Positions 8,014-16,540 of a stretch of DNA of 64,000 nt are shown here, one piece after another. The notes under the pieces are model-generated. The model searched no databases and was not told the DNA's origin. It was given only the letters and a program-made list of their open reading frames with translations. The position numbers and the translations under genes are program-made. This stretch comes from Caulobacter flavus (lineage in GTDB: Bacteria; Pseudomonadota; Alphaproteobacteria; Caulobacterales; Caulobacteraceae): positions 1,586,001-1,650,000 of the forward strand of contig NZ_CP026100.1 of the NCBI RefSeq assembly GCF_003722335.1. Direction: 5' to 3'. Numbering within the stretch: the stretch's first letter is position 1; every line of letters begins with the position of its first letter.

Positions 8014-10176
8014 ATGCCGCGCATCGCCTCCGTCCTGCTGCCCATGCCGCTGCCCGAGGCCTTCGACTACGCCGAGCCGGAGGGCCTGGCGCTGGCCGTC
8101 GGCGACCATGTCGCCGTGCCCCTGGGGCCGCGCACCGTGCGCGGTGTGGTGACCGCCCTGCGCGAAGGCGCGGGCGGCAACCGGCCGCTCAAGCCGGTTC
8201 TGCACCGCGTGGACGATCCGCGCCTGCCGGCCAACGTCATCACCTTCGTCGAATGGGCCGCGCGCTACAGCGTCGACGTGCCGGGCTGGCCGCTGGCCAT
8301 GGCCCTGCGCGGCCTGCGCCACCCGGCGGCCAAGCCCGAAAAGGCCGTGGCCCTGACCGGCGTCCAGCCCGGCCGCATGACGCCGGCCCGGCTGAAGGTG
8401 CTGGCGGCCGCCGAACACGGCCCGATGAGCGCCGCCGAGCTGGCCCGCCAGGCGGGCGTCTCGGCCGGGGTGGTCAAGGGGCTGGTCGACGAGGGGGCGC
8501 TGGAGCCCGTCCTGGTCGCCGCCGACGACAGCGTGCCCCAGCCCGACCTTTCCCTGCCGGCCCAGACCCTCAACCCGAGTCAAAAGGCCGCGGCCGACGA
8601 GATGGCCGACATGCTGGCGGCCGGCGGCTTCCAGGCCGCGCTGCTGGACGGCGTCACCGGTTCGGGCAAGACCGAAGTCTATCTCGAGGTCGCCGCCGCG
8701 GCCCTGGCCGCCGACCCGGCCGCCCAGGTGCTGGTGCTGCTGCCCGAGATCGCCCTCACTCAAGCCGTCATGGCCCGCTTCGAGCAGCGCTTCGGGGCCG
8801 CGCCGATCGAGTGGCATTCGGGCGTCTCGCCGCCGCGCCGCCGCCGGGCCTGGGAGGCGGTGGCGGACGGCCGCGCCCGCATCGTGGTCGGCGCCCGCTC
8901 GGCGCTGTTCCTGCCGTTTACGAACCTCAAGCTGATCGTCGTCGACGAGGAGCACGACGGCTCGTTCAAGCAGGAGGAGGGCTTCATCTACCAGGCCCGC
9001 GACCTGGCCGTGGCCCGCGCCAAGATCGAGGGCGCGCTGGTGGTGCTGGCCTCGGCCACCCCGTCGCTGGAAAGCCTGTGGAACGCCCACCAGGGCCGCT
9101 ATCGCTGGCTGCGCCTGGGCGCGCGGCACGGCGCGGCGCAGCTGCCCGACGTGCACCTGATCGACATGCGGGCCAATCCGCCCGAGCCTGGTCGCTGGCT
9201 GTCGCCGACCCTGGTCAAGGCGGTGTCCCTGACCCTGCAGAAGGGCGAGCAATCCCTGCTCTTCCTCAACCGCCGAGGCTATGCGCCGCTCGTTCTGTGC
9301 CGGGCCTGCGGCGAGAAGCTGAAGTCGCCCGACAGCGACAGCTGGCTGGTCGAGCACCGCTACACCGGGCGCCTGGTCTGCCACCTGACCGGCTTCTCGA
9401 TGAAGAAGCCCGAGGCCTGCCCGCACTGCGGGGCCAAGGACAGCCTGGTGTCGATCGGCCCGGGCGTGGAGCGGGTGGAGGAGGAGGCGCGCTATCTCTT
9501 CCCCGACGCCCGCATCGCCGTGTTCTCGTCCGACACGGTGTTCGATCCGGCCGGGGCGCGGGCGCTGGTCGACGCGATGACGGCCGGCGAGATCGACATC
9601 CTGGTGGCCACCCAGGCCGCCGCCAAGGGCCACAACTTCCCCAACCTGACCCTGGTGGGGGTGATCGACGCCGACCTTTCCCTGCGCGGCGGCGATTTGC
9701 GGGCCGGAGAGCGGACCTTCCAGCTTCTCGCGCAAGCGACCGGCCGGGCCGGCCGCCACGAGAAGCCCGGCCGCGCCTACCTGCAGACCTACGCCCCCGA
9801 GCACGCCGTGCTGCAGGCCCTCAAGGCCCAGGATCGCGACGCCTTCGTCGAGGCCGAGATGGCCATGCGCGAGGAGGCCGGGCTGCCGCCGTTCGGACGC
9901 CTGGCGGCCGTGATCGCCTCGGGCCCCGACGCCGAGGCGCTGGAGGCCTACGTCCAGGCCCTGGCCGCGGCGACGCCCAACGCCGAGGGGGTGGAAGTCT
10001 ACGGCCCCGCCGACGCGCCGCTGGGCCTGGTGCGCGGCCGCCGCCGCAAGCGGTTCCTGGTCCGCGCCGGCCGCAATGTCGACCTGCCAGGGTTCATGGC
10101 GGCGTGGCGGGCGCGGGCCAGGGTTCCCAACTCGGTGCGTGTGACGATCGACATCGACCCGTATTCGTTTCTGTAG
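8014..10176 (+). CDS. priA: Primosomal protein N' (PriA helicase) with one degenerate zinc site
   Basis: A 720-aa 3'-5' DNA helicase that reloads the replisome at stalled forks. Features in order are the N-terminal 3'-DNA-binding domain (residues 1-100), a winged-helix segment, Walker A GVTGSGKTEVY, the DEEH box in VVDEEHDGSFKQEE and helicase motifs through ATGRAGR. The zinc region at 425-475 is unusual. The first Cys pair (C429, C432) and the fourth (C469, C472) are intact, but the second pair is Ser/Ser (S438, S441) and the third is C456/T459. In E. coli-type PriA these two altered pairs form the second zinc site, so one whole site seems lost. Length is otherwise normal. It is divergent from DUF484-xerC. 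Confidence 0.95.
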   Translation: MPRIASVLLPMPLPEAFDYAEPEGLALAVGDHVAVPLGPRTVRGVVTALREGAGGNRPLKPVLHRVDDPRLPANVITFVEWAARYSVDVPGWPLAMALRGLRHPAAKPEKAVALTGVQPGRMTPARLKVLAAAEHGPMSAAELARQAGVSAGVVKGLVDEGALEPVLVAADDSVPQPDLSLPAQTLNPSQKAAADEMADMLAAGGFQAALLDGVTGSGKTEVYLEVAAAALAADPAAQVLVLLPEIALTQAVMARFEQRFGAAPIEWHSGVSPPRRRRAWEAVADGRARIVVGARSALFLPFTNLKLIVVDEEHDGSFKQEEGFIYQARDLAVARAKIEGALVVLASATPSLESLWNAHQGRYRWLRLGARHGAAQLPDVHLIDMRANPPEPGRWLSPTLVKAVSLTLQKGEQSLLFLNRRGYAPLVLCRACGEKLKSPDSDSWLVEHRYTGRLVCHLTGFSMKKPEACPHCGAKDSLVSIGPGVERVEEEARYLFPDARIAVFSSDTVFDPAGARALVDAMTAGEIDILVATQAAAKGHNFPNLTLVGVIDADLSLRGGDLRAGERTFQLLAQATGRAGRHEKPGRAYLQTYAPEHAVLQALKAQDRDAFVEAEMAMREEAGLPPFGRLAAVIASGPDAEALEAYVQALAAATPNAEGVEVYGPADAPLGLVRGRRRKRFLVRAGRNVDLPGFMAAWRARARVPNSVRVTIDIDPYSFL

Positions 10177-10194
10177 GGCCGGGAAGACCCCGAA

Positions 10195-10331
10195 GATCCT
10201 CCCCCCCCTCTGGGGGAGGTGGCGCGAAGCGCCGGAGGGGGGTCGTTTTCAGCTTCCGCAGGGGAGGCCGGTTTCGCAGCTGCTCCCCTCTCCGTCCGCT
10301 TCGCGGACACCTCTCCCACAGGGAGAGGATC
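10195..10331. repeat. Palindromic intergenic repeat, family A (copy 3)
   Basis: Modules CTCCCCCCCTCTGGGGGAG/GGCGCGAAGCGCC and GTCCGCTTCGCGGAC/CTCTCCCACAGGGAGAG flank CGTTTTCAGCTTCCGC. It separates the convergent priA and MFS genes and ends only a couple of bases before the MFS stop codon. Confidence 0.87.
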
Positions 10332-10332
10332 T

Positions 10333-11889
10333 CTATTCCTTCTCCAGCACCGGCTCCTGCGCCGGCATGCGCGAGCGCAGGGGCAGGGCGGGGACGAACA
10401 GGATCACGATCACGCCCAGCACGATCACCGCCAGCGCCGCCTGCATCACGCCGCTGACGGCGAACGACAGGGCCTGGCCCAGCGCCGGGTCGCGATGGCC
10501 GCCGACGACGCCGGTCTCCAGCGCCATGCCCTGCAGCGCGCCCAGGTCCAGCTTGCCGCCGCCGTAGTTGGCCAGCTGGGTGGTCAGCAGGGCGCCGGCC
10601 ATGGCCACGCCCACCGTCGAGCCGATCTGGCGGAAGAACTGGTTGGAGCTGGTGGCCACGCCGATGTCGCGCGGGGTCACCGCGTTCTGGGAGGCCAGGT
10701 TGAATAGGCTGTGGTTGGGGCCGAGGCCGACGCCGACCACCAGCAGCAGGCCGCACAGCAGGCCAAGGCTCAGGCTCGCCAGGTGCGTCATCGGCAGCAC
10801 GCCGATCAGCAGCAGCACCGCCCCGCCCAGCATGAACGGCTTGTACTTGCCCGTGCGGGTGACCAGCACGCCCGACACCGACGAGCCGACGATCATGCCG
10901 CCCATCAGCGGCAGCATGGCCAGGCCCGAGGTGGTGGCGTCGACTCCCAGGCCCAGCTGCATGTAGAGCGGCAGGAACACCGCCACCCCCATGAAGGCCA
11001 TGGAGATCAGGAAGGCCGCCAGGTTGGCGGTGACGAAGGTGCGGTTGGTAAACAGCCGCAGCGGCAGGATCGGGTTGGAGACCTTGCTCTCGACATAGAC
11101 GAACAGCGCCAGGGCCACGGCCGCGCCGAGGAACAGGCCGATGCTCTGGGGCGAGGTCCAGGCGATGTCGTGGCCGCCGAGGCTCAGCGCCAGCAGCAGC
11201 GGCACGAAGGCGGCGATCAGCAGGGCCGCGCCCAGAAAGTCGATGCTGCCGGACCGCTGATGCGGCAGGGTCGGCATCTTCACCATGATCATGAACAGCG
11301 ACAGCAGGCAGAGCGGCAGGTTGACGTAGAACACCCAGCGCCAGCCGGCGACCATGTGGCCGGCCAGGGTCACCGTGCCGTGATCGGTGAAGTAGCCGCC
11401 GATCAGCGGGCCCAGCACGCTGGACAGCCCGAACACCGAGCCGAAGATGCCGGCGAACTTGCCCCGCTCGCGCGGCGGATAGAGGTCGGCGATGATCGCG
11501 AAGGCGGTGGTGAACAGCGCGCCGCCGCCGATGCCCTGCAGGGCGCGGAAGACGATCAGCTGCACCATGCCGCTCATGCCGGCGACGGTCCCGAACTCGC
11601 CCGACAGGCCCGACAGCCACGAGCCGACCATGAAGATCGAGATGCCGATCACCAGGATGGGCTTGCGGCCGTAGATGTCGCCCAGCTTGCCCCAGATCGG
11701 CACCATCACCGTCGAGCTCAGCAGGTAGGCGGTGGTCACCCAGCTGTAGAGCGTCAGGCCGTGCAGTTCGGAGATGATCCGCGGCATGGCGGTGGAGACG
11801 ATGGTCTGGTCGAGCGCGCTGAGCAGGAAGACGATCATCAGGCCGGCCAGGGTGGTGCGGCGTTCGGTGTCGGTGAATTGACCGGTCAT
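10333..11889 (-). CDS. DHA2-family MFS drug efflux transporter (EmrB/QacA type)
   Basis: A 518-aa inner-membrane H+-coupled exporter with about 14 predicted membrane segments, the length and topology of the DHA2 (EmrB/QacA) group. Landmarks are the N-terminal ALDQTIVSTAMPRI helix, the loop motif GKLGDIYGRKP (MFS motif A) and the motif C-like segment GLSSVLGPLIGGYF. The C-terminal tail is short and charged. No EmrA-like membrane-fusion gene or TetR regulator is adjacent, so the substrate and outer-membrane partner are unknown. The nearest upstream gene on the other strand is a copper chaperone 300 bp away. Confidence 0.92.
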   Translation of the reverse strand: MTGQFTDTERRTTLAGLMIVFLLSALDQTIVSTAMPRIISELHGLTLYSWVTTAYLLSSTVMVPIWGKLGDIYGRKPILVIGISIFMVGSWLSGLSGEFGTVAGMSGMVQLIVFRALQGIGGGALFTTAFAIIADLYPPRERGKFAGIFGSVFGLSSVLGPLIGGYFTDHGTVTLAGHMVAGWRWVFYVNLPLCLLSLFMIMVKMPTLPHQRSGSIDFLGAALLIAAFVPLLLALSLGGHDIAWTSPQSIGLFLGAAVALALFVYVESKVSNPILPLRLFTNRTFVTANLAAFLISMAFMGVAVFLPLYMQLGLGVDATTSGLAMLPLMGGMIVGSSVSGVLVTRTGKYKPFMLGGAVLLLIGVLPMTHLASLSLGLLCGLLLVVGVGLGPNHSLFNLASQNAVTPRDIGVATSSNQFFRQIGSTVGVAMAGALLTTQLANYGGGKLDLGALQGMALETGVVGGHRDPALGQALSFAVSGVMQAALAVIVLGVIVILFVPALPLRSRMPAQEPVLEKE

Positions 11890-11985
11890 GCGGTGGTCCG
11901 TCGAGCGTGATCGCCCCGCCTAGCACGGTTCAGCCGGCCTGGGGCAGGGGCGATGCGCGAGAGGTCGAGGAGCGGTGACGGCCAG

Positions 11986-12123
11986 GATCCTCCCCCTGTG
12001 GGGGAGGTGGCCCGAAGGGCCGGAGGGGGGGCGTTTTCAGCTTCCGCTGACGTTCTCCAGCTCGCAGCCACTCCCCCCTCCGTCGGCTTCGCCGACACCT
12101 CCCCCACAGGGGGAGGGTCTTCC
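11986..12123. repeat. Palindromic intergenic repeat, family A (copy 4, best preserved)
   Basis: Unit 1 is CTCCCCCTGTGGGGGAG then GGCCCGAAGGGCC then GGAGGGGG, the core is CGTTTTCAGCTTCCGC, and unit 2 is the inverted CCCCCTCC, GTCGGCTTCGCCGAC, CTCCCCCACAGGGGGAG. It serves as the type copy for the family. It lies in the divergent gap between the MFS gene and the PCuAC gene. Confidence 0.9.
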
Positions 12124-12201
12124 ATCCAACCTACGGTCGCTCGCCGCCCGCGTCCAACCGGCGTAAGGCGTCTTCTCAACGCTTCGTCAAGACCCACCCC
12201 C

Positions 12202-12687
12202 ATGCGCCGTTTCGCCCCCCTGCTCTCCGTCCTGGCCCTGGCTCCCATGCTCGCCGCCGCCGCGCCGCGGGCGGTTGAGGTCGACGTCCGCCAGGCCTGG
12301 GCCCGGCCGGTGGCGGGGGCAGGCATGAACAGCGCCGGCTACATGGTGCTGGCCAATCGCGGCCGCACGCCGATCACCCTGACCGGGGCCTCCAGCCCGC
12401 TGGCGCGCGAGCTGATAGTCCATCGCACCACGCAGAAGGACGGCGTCTCGTCGATGCGGGCCATGGGCCAGGGCCTGGTGATCCCGCCGGGCGGCCAGGT
12501 CGCCTTCGCCCCGGGCGGGAACCACTTCATGATCATGGGCCTAAAGCGCCCGCTGAAGCCGGGCGAGCGCCTGGCCCTGACCCTGGCGTTCGACGGCGGC
12601 CGCAAGGTCGAGGCGCAGATGGCGGTCCGCACGGCCCCGCCGCAACCGGCGGCTGCGGTCGCGCCGGTCCAGCCGCACCGGCACTGA
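12202..12687 (+). CDS. PCuAC-type periplasmic copper chaperone
   Basis: A 161-aa exported copper(I) chaperone of the PCuAC (DUF461) family, which delivers copper to cytochrome oxidase assembly. The start ATG 12202 gives a clean signal peptide (MRRFAPLLSVLALAPMLAAAAP). The copper site reads H74-x10-M85-x22-H108-x-M110, close to the family pattern H(M)x10Mx21HxM, and an extra Met-112 follows. The C-terminus carries a short Pro/His-rich tail ending in HRH that could also bind metal. No SCO1 or DsbD-like partner gene is adjacent. The upstream sequence is a family A repeat with no obvious ribosome-binding site. Confidence 0.92.
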   Translation: MRRFAPLLSVLALAPMLAAAAPRAVEVDVRQAWARPVAGAGMNSAGYMVLANRGRTPITLTGASSPLARELIVHRTTQKDGVSSMRAMGQGLVIPPGGQVAFAPGGNHFMIMGLKRPLKPGERLALTLAFDGGRKVEAQMAVRTAPPQPAAAVAPVQPHRH

Positions 12688-12818
12688 CCCAAGGTGGCGC
12701 TTTCGTGGCGCCTGGAGGGGCGCCGCGCCGCCTCACGGAAACATGACAGAATTTTAAGGCAGGAAATTCCGCTGTCCGGCGCAGATTGCCGCGGGTTTTC
12801 CAACGGATCTGCCTTTCG

Positions 12819-14933
12819 ATGAAAAAAGCTTGGTTCGGCGCCGCCGCGGCGGTCGCCCTTTCGATCTCCGCCTACGGCGCCCAGGCGCATGAAGAGCACG
12901 CCTGCGTCGACGACGCCTGCACCGTGCAGTCGCTGTTCGTCCAGGGCGCGGAAGGCGGCGGCTCGGCCGTTTCGCTGGAGTCGCCGCGCTACGGCGCCTG
13001 GGGCTTCGACCTCACGGGCATGAACACCTCGGTCAAGCCGGGCGACGACTTCTACAAGTACGCCAACGGCAAGTGGGACGAGACCACCCAGATCCCCGCC
13101 GACCGCACGCGCTACGGCAACTTCGACAAGCTGTCGGAATTGTCGGAAGCCCGCACCCGCGCGATCATCGAGGGCGCCGCCGCCGGCAAGACCACCGACG
13201 CCGACAGCGTCAAGGTCGGCGCGGCCTACAAGGCCTTCATGGACGAGGCCCGCATCGAGAAGCTGGACGCAGCCCCGATCGCCAGCGAGCTGAAGCAGGT
13301 CAAGGCCGTCAAGACCAAGGACGAGTTCACCGCCCTGATGGGCAAGAGCCCGACCACGGGCTTCGCCTCGCTGCTGAGCCTCTACGTCTCGACCGACGCC
13401 AAGAACCCGACCCGCTACGCCGTCTATGCCGGCGCCGGCGGCCTGTCGCTGCCCGACCGCGACTACTATCTCGACGCCAAGTTCGCCGACAAGAAGACCG
13501 CCTACGAGGCCTATGTCGCCAAGATGCTGGGCTTCGCCGGCTGGGCCAATCCGGCCGAGAGCGCCAAGGCCGTCGTCGCCTTCGAGACCCAGCTGGCCGA
13601 AGCCAGCTGGACCCGCGTCGAGCGCCGCAACCGCGACAAGACCTACAATCCCAAGACCTGGGCCGAACTGCAGGCCCTGACGCCGGGCTACGACTGGAAC
13701 CGCTACCTGGTCGGCACCGAGCTGCCCAAGCTCGACCGCGTGGTGGTGACCACCGACACGGCCTTCCCGAAGTTCGCCAAGATCTATGGCGACACCTCGC
13801 TCGACACCCTCAAGGCCTGGCAGGCGTTCAAGGTCGTCGACGGCGCCGCGCCGATGCTGTCCAAGCGCTTCGCCGACGCCAGCTTCGAGTTCCGCGGCAA
13901 GACCCTTTCGGGCCAGCCCGAGCAGCGCCCGCGCTGGAAGCGCGGCGTCGCCCAGGTCAACGGCATGCTCGGCGAGAGCGTCGGCAAGGTCTATGTGGCC
14001 GAATACTTCCCGCCGGACTCCAAGGCCAAGATGGTCGACCTGGTGGCCAACCTGCGCACCGCGCTGAAGGCCCGCATCGAGAGCCTCGACTGGATGGGTC
14101 CGGAGACCAAGGACAAGGCCCTCGACAAGCTGGCCAAGTTCACCGTCAAGATCGGCTATCCCGACAAGTGGCGCGACTACTCCAAGCTGGAGATCCGCGC
14201 CGACGACGCCTACGGCAACGCCCTGCGGGCCGGCGCCTTCGAATGGCGCCATGACGTCGAGCGCCTGAACCAGCCGGTGGACAAGAGCGAGTGGGGCATG
14301 ACCCCGCAGACGGTCAACGCCTACTACAACTCGGTCAACAACGAGATCGTGTTCCCGGCCGCCATCCTGCAGGCGCCGTTCTTCCATCCCGACGCCGACC
14401 CGGCCGTGAACTACGGCGGCATCGGCGGCGTGATCGGCCACGAGATCGGCCACGGCTTCGATGACCAGGGCCGCAAGTCCGACGGCGACGGCGTGCTGCG
14501 CGACTGGTGGACGGCGCAGGACGCCGCCCGCTTCGACGCCCAGGCCGACAAGCTGGGCGCCCAGTACTCGGCCTTCGAGCCGTTCCCGGGCGTGCACGTC
14601 AACGGCAAGCTGACCATGGGCGAGAACATCGGCGACATGGGCGGCCTGTCCTTCGGGCTGGACGCCTACCACGCCTCGCTGAAGGGCCAGCCGGCCCCGG
14701 TGCTGGACGGCTTCACCGGCGACCAGCGGGTCTATCTGGGCTGGGCCCAGGTGTGGCGCCAGAAGAGCCGCGACGACGCGCTGAAGCAGCAGATCGCCAG
14801 CGACCCGCACTCGCCGGCCTACTACCGCGTCAACGGCACGATCCGGAACCAGCCGGGCTGGTACAAGGCCTTCGACATCAAGCCGGGCGACAAGCTCTAC
14901 ATCGCGCCGGAAGATCGCGTGAAGATCTGGTGA
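12819..14933 (+). CDS. M13 family (neprilysin/PepO-like) metallopeptidase
   Basis: A 704-aa secreted zinc endopeptidase of family M13. ATG 12819 is preferred over an in-frame codon 33 bases upstream because it starts a signal peptide (MKKAWFGAAAAVALSIS...AQA). The zinc motif HEIGH is at residues 541-545, and the third ligand Glu-602 is in GENIGDMGG. The family substrate-binding NAYYNSVNNEIVFPA segment and the C-terminal IAPEDRVKIW are present. Length agrees with bacterial M13 peptidases. After the signal peptide comes a His/Cys-rich stretch (HEEHACVDDAC) before the catalytic domain, which may be a metal-binding or disulfide feature. The gene is monocistronic and ends before a repeat and a terminator. 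Confidence 0.96.
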   Translation: MKKAWFGAAAAVALSISAYGAQAHEEHACVDDACTVQSLFVQGAEGGGSAVSLESPRYGAWGFDLTGMNTSVKPGDDFYKYANGKWDETTQIPADRTRYGNFDKLSELSEARTRAIIEGAAAGKTTDADSVKVGAAYKAFMDEARIEKLDAAPIASELKQVKAVKTKDEFTALMGKSPTTGFASLLSLYVSTDAKNPTRYAVYAGAGGLSLPDRDYYLDAKFADKKTAYEAYVAKMLGFAGWANPAESAKAVVAFETQLAEASWTRVERRNRDKTYNPKTWAELQALTPGYDWNRYLVGTELPKLDRVVVTTDTAFPKFAKIYGDTSLDTLKAWQAFKVVDGAAPMLSKRFADASFEFRGKTLSGQPEQRPRWKRGVAQVNGMLGESVGKVYVAEYFPPDSKAKMVDLVANLRTALKARIESLDWMGPETKDKALDKLAKFTVKIGYPDKWRDYSKLEIRADDAYGNALRAGAFEWRHDVERLNQPVDKSEWGMTPQTVNAYYNSVNNEIVFPAAILQAPFFHPDADPAVNYGGIGGVIGHEIGHGFDDQGRKSDGDGVLRDWWTAQDAARFDAQADKLGAQYSAFEPFPGVHVNGKLTMGENIGDMGGLSFGLDAYHASLKGQPAPVLDGFTGDQRVYLGWAQVWRQKSRDDALKQQIASDPHSPAYYRVNGTIRNQPGWYKAFDIKPGDKLYIAPEDRVKIW

Positions 14934-14939
14934 CCTGAG

Positions 14940-15077
14940 AAGAGACCCTCTCCCTGTAGGAGAGGTGTCGCCGAAGGCGACGGAGAGGGGAGTGGTCGGC
15001 AGCCGGCTAGCGTTGGCGGAAGCTGAAAACGGCCCCCCTCCGGCGCTTCGCGCCACCTCCCCCGGAGGGGGAGGATC
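14940..15077. repeat. Palindromic intergenic repeat, family A (copy 5)
   Basis: CCCTCTCCCTGTAGGAGAGG with GTCGCCGAAGGCGAC at the left, and GGCGCTTCGCGCC with CTCCCCCGGAGGGGGAG at the right. The core is inverted (GCGGAAGCTGAAAACG). It lies between convergent genes, just ahead of a terminator. Confidence 0.87.
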
Positions 15078-15086
15078 TGAAAAGCG

Positions 15087-15120
15087 AAACCCCGGGCCTT
15101 GCGGTCCGGGGTTTTCTTTT
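15087..15120. terminator. Terminator between convergent M13 peptidase and hydrolase genes
   Basis: A 9-bp stem AAACCCCGG/CCGGGGTTT (15087-15095 and 15106-15114) carries a 10-nt loop and the tail TTTTCTTTT on the plus strand. On the minus strand the stem is followed by TTTCGCTTTT, so it probably works in both directions. Confidence 0.87.
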
Positions 15121-15125
15121 GGCGC

Positions 15126-16031
15126 TTAAGTGGCCGCGTCGAGGATCGCCTCGCGCACCAGGTCGGGACGCTCCATCGGCAGGAAGTGGCTGGTTCCGGC
15201 CAGGGTCTCGATCTTCACCGCCTTGCCCCGGCGGGCGAAGGCGCCGCCGTCGCCGATGCGGCAGGTCGAGCCGTGCTCGGCCGCGAGGATCCGCACCGGT
15301 CCCCGGAACTGGCTGACCGCGCGCCAGGGATCGTGGCCCTGGGCGGCGTAGTTGGAGGCTTCCCACGCCGGCGTGCAGGCCAGCTCGACCTTGCCGTCGG
15401 GACGGTCCTTGAAGCCGCCGCCGACATAGTCGGCCAGCATGGTCTCGGGCCAGGTCTTGAAGGCGCCCCGGCCGCGATAGGCGGCGAAGGCGGCCTCGCG
15501 GCTGTCGAACACCTCGCGCCGGCGGCCGGCGGCCTGGGCGATCGGCATGCGCTTCCACAGCCGTCCCGAGGTCCACGGGGCCTTGGCGTAGAGGGCCACC
15601 AGGCGCGGCATGATCACCGGATCCAGCAGGACGAGGCTCGAGACCTTGCCCGGCGCCTGGGCGGCGGCCAGCAGGCTGACCGTGGCGCCCATCGAGTGGC
15701 CGGCCAGCACCACCGGGGCCTGGTCCAGCGCCTTCAGCAGGCCCAGCAGGTCGTCGCGCAGGTCCAGCCACGAACGGCGGCCGTCGGGATCGGCGGCCAG
15801 GCGGCTGTCGCCGTGGCCGCGCTGGTCGACGGCCAGCACCCGCAGCCCGGCCGACAGCGGCGCCAGCAGGGCGCGATAGGTCTGGGCGTTGAAGCCGTTG
15901 GCGTGCACGAAGACCACGTCGACCGCGCGGTCGGCCGGGCCGAAGTCCAGCGCCGCCATCTCGCCGTCGCCGGCGGGGCTGTCGATGGCGATGAAACGCC
16001 GCTTGGGCTCGCGGAAGACGGCGGCGTCCAT
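15126..16031 (-). CDS. Alpha/beta hydrolase
   Basis: A 301-aa cytoplasmic alpha/beta-fold hydrolase of unknown substrate. The oxyanion-hole strand is VVFVHANGFNAQTY, the nucleophile elbow is GHSMGATVSLLAA (Ser) and the C-terminal catalytic His is in AGTSHFLPMERPDLV. I chose ATG 16031 because AGGAA lies 11-15 bases upstream and because an earlier codon at 16094 would add a poor Arg-rich leader and overlap the divergent DUF488 gene. A divergent promoter region of about 75 bp lies between the two. Confidence 0.87.
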   Translation of the reverse strand: MDAAVFREPKRRFIAIDSPAGDGEMAALDFGPADRAVDVVFVHANGFNAQTYRALLAPLSAGLRVLAVDQRGHGDSRLAADPDGRRSWLDLRDDLLGLLKALDQAPVVLAGHSMGATVSLLAAAQAPGKVSSLVLLDPVIMPRLVALYAKAPWTSGRLWKRMPIAQAAGRRREVFDSREAAFAAYRGRGAFKTWPETMLADYVGGGFKDRPDGKVELACTPAWEASNYAAQGHDPWRAVSQFRGPVRILAAEHGSTCRIGDGGAFARRGKAVKIETLAGTSHFLPMERPDLVREAILDAAT

Positions 16032-16105
16032 CGGCCAGAGGTTCCTTCTTCGGCTCTTCCCGCTAACGTAGGCGCCCACAGCCCCGCCGTCCAATGGAGC
16101 CGACC

Positions 16106-16540
16106 ATGAATCCGCTCGCCACCATCGGCTACGAGACCGACACCCAAGGCGGCATGATCGACCGGCTGAAGGCGGCCGACGTCGAACTGGTGGTCGACGT
16201 GCGGGCGGTGGCCTCGTCGCGCAAGGCCGGCTTTTCCAAGACCCTGCTGGGAAACAGCCTGCAAGAGCAGGGCATCGGCTATCTGCACCTGCAGCCGCTG
16301 GGCACGCCCAAGGCCGGCCGCGACGCCGCCCGCGCGGGCCGCGTCGACGAGATGCGGGCGATCTTCACAGCCCACCTGGAGGAGCCCAAGGCCCAGGTCG
16401 CCCTGGCCCAGGCCACGCAGCTGGCCGGGGAAAAGCGCATCGCCCTGCTGTGCTACGAGGACGATCCGGCCTGCTGCCATCGCCGCATCGTCGCCGACCG
16501 TATCCGCCAGGCGCTGAAGTGCGAGGTCGTGGACCTGTGA
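16106..16540 (+). CDS. DUF488 family protein
   Basis: A 144-aa protein of the DUF488 family, whose biochemical role is not settled. The family signatures are all present: IGYETDTQGGMIDRLK at the N-terminus, VVDVRAVASSRKAGFS, a central GTPKAGRDAARAGR, and the Cys-rich LLCYEDDPACCHRRIVAD near the C-terminus. ATG 16106 follows GGAG by 7 nt; an ATG four codons earlier (16094) is an alternative. Its stop overlaps the GTG start of the methyltransferase in the string GTGA, so the two are probably translationally coupled. Confidence 0.87.
   Translation: MNPLATIGYETDTQGGMIDRLKAADVELVVDVRAVASSRKAGFSKTLLGNSLQEQGIGYLHLQPLGTPKAGRDAARAGRVDEMRAIFTAHLEEPKAQVALAQATQLAGEKRIALLCYEDDPACCHRRIVADRIRQALKCEVVDL

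Noticed and set aside
7864..9804. A 646-codon open frame on the minus strand opposite priA, and similar long antisense frames at 3906-5834, 12339-15056, 26053-27972, 28078-29757 and 31731-33989
   Set aside because: They are His/Gly/Arg-rich shadows typical of high-GC DNA, lie opposite well-conserved proteins, and show no family motifs.
11953..12201. N-terminal extension of the PCuAC gene through the family A repeat
   Set aside because: It would place 83 residues of repeat-encoded sequence ahead of an obvious signal peptide starting at 12202.
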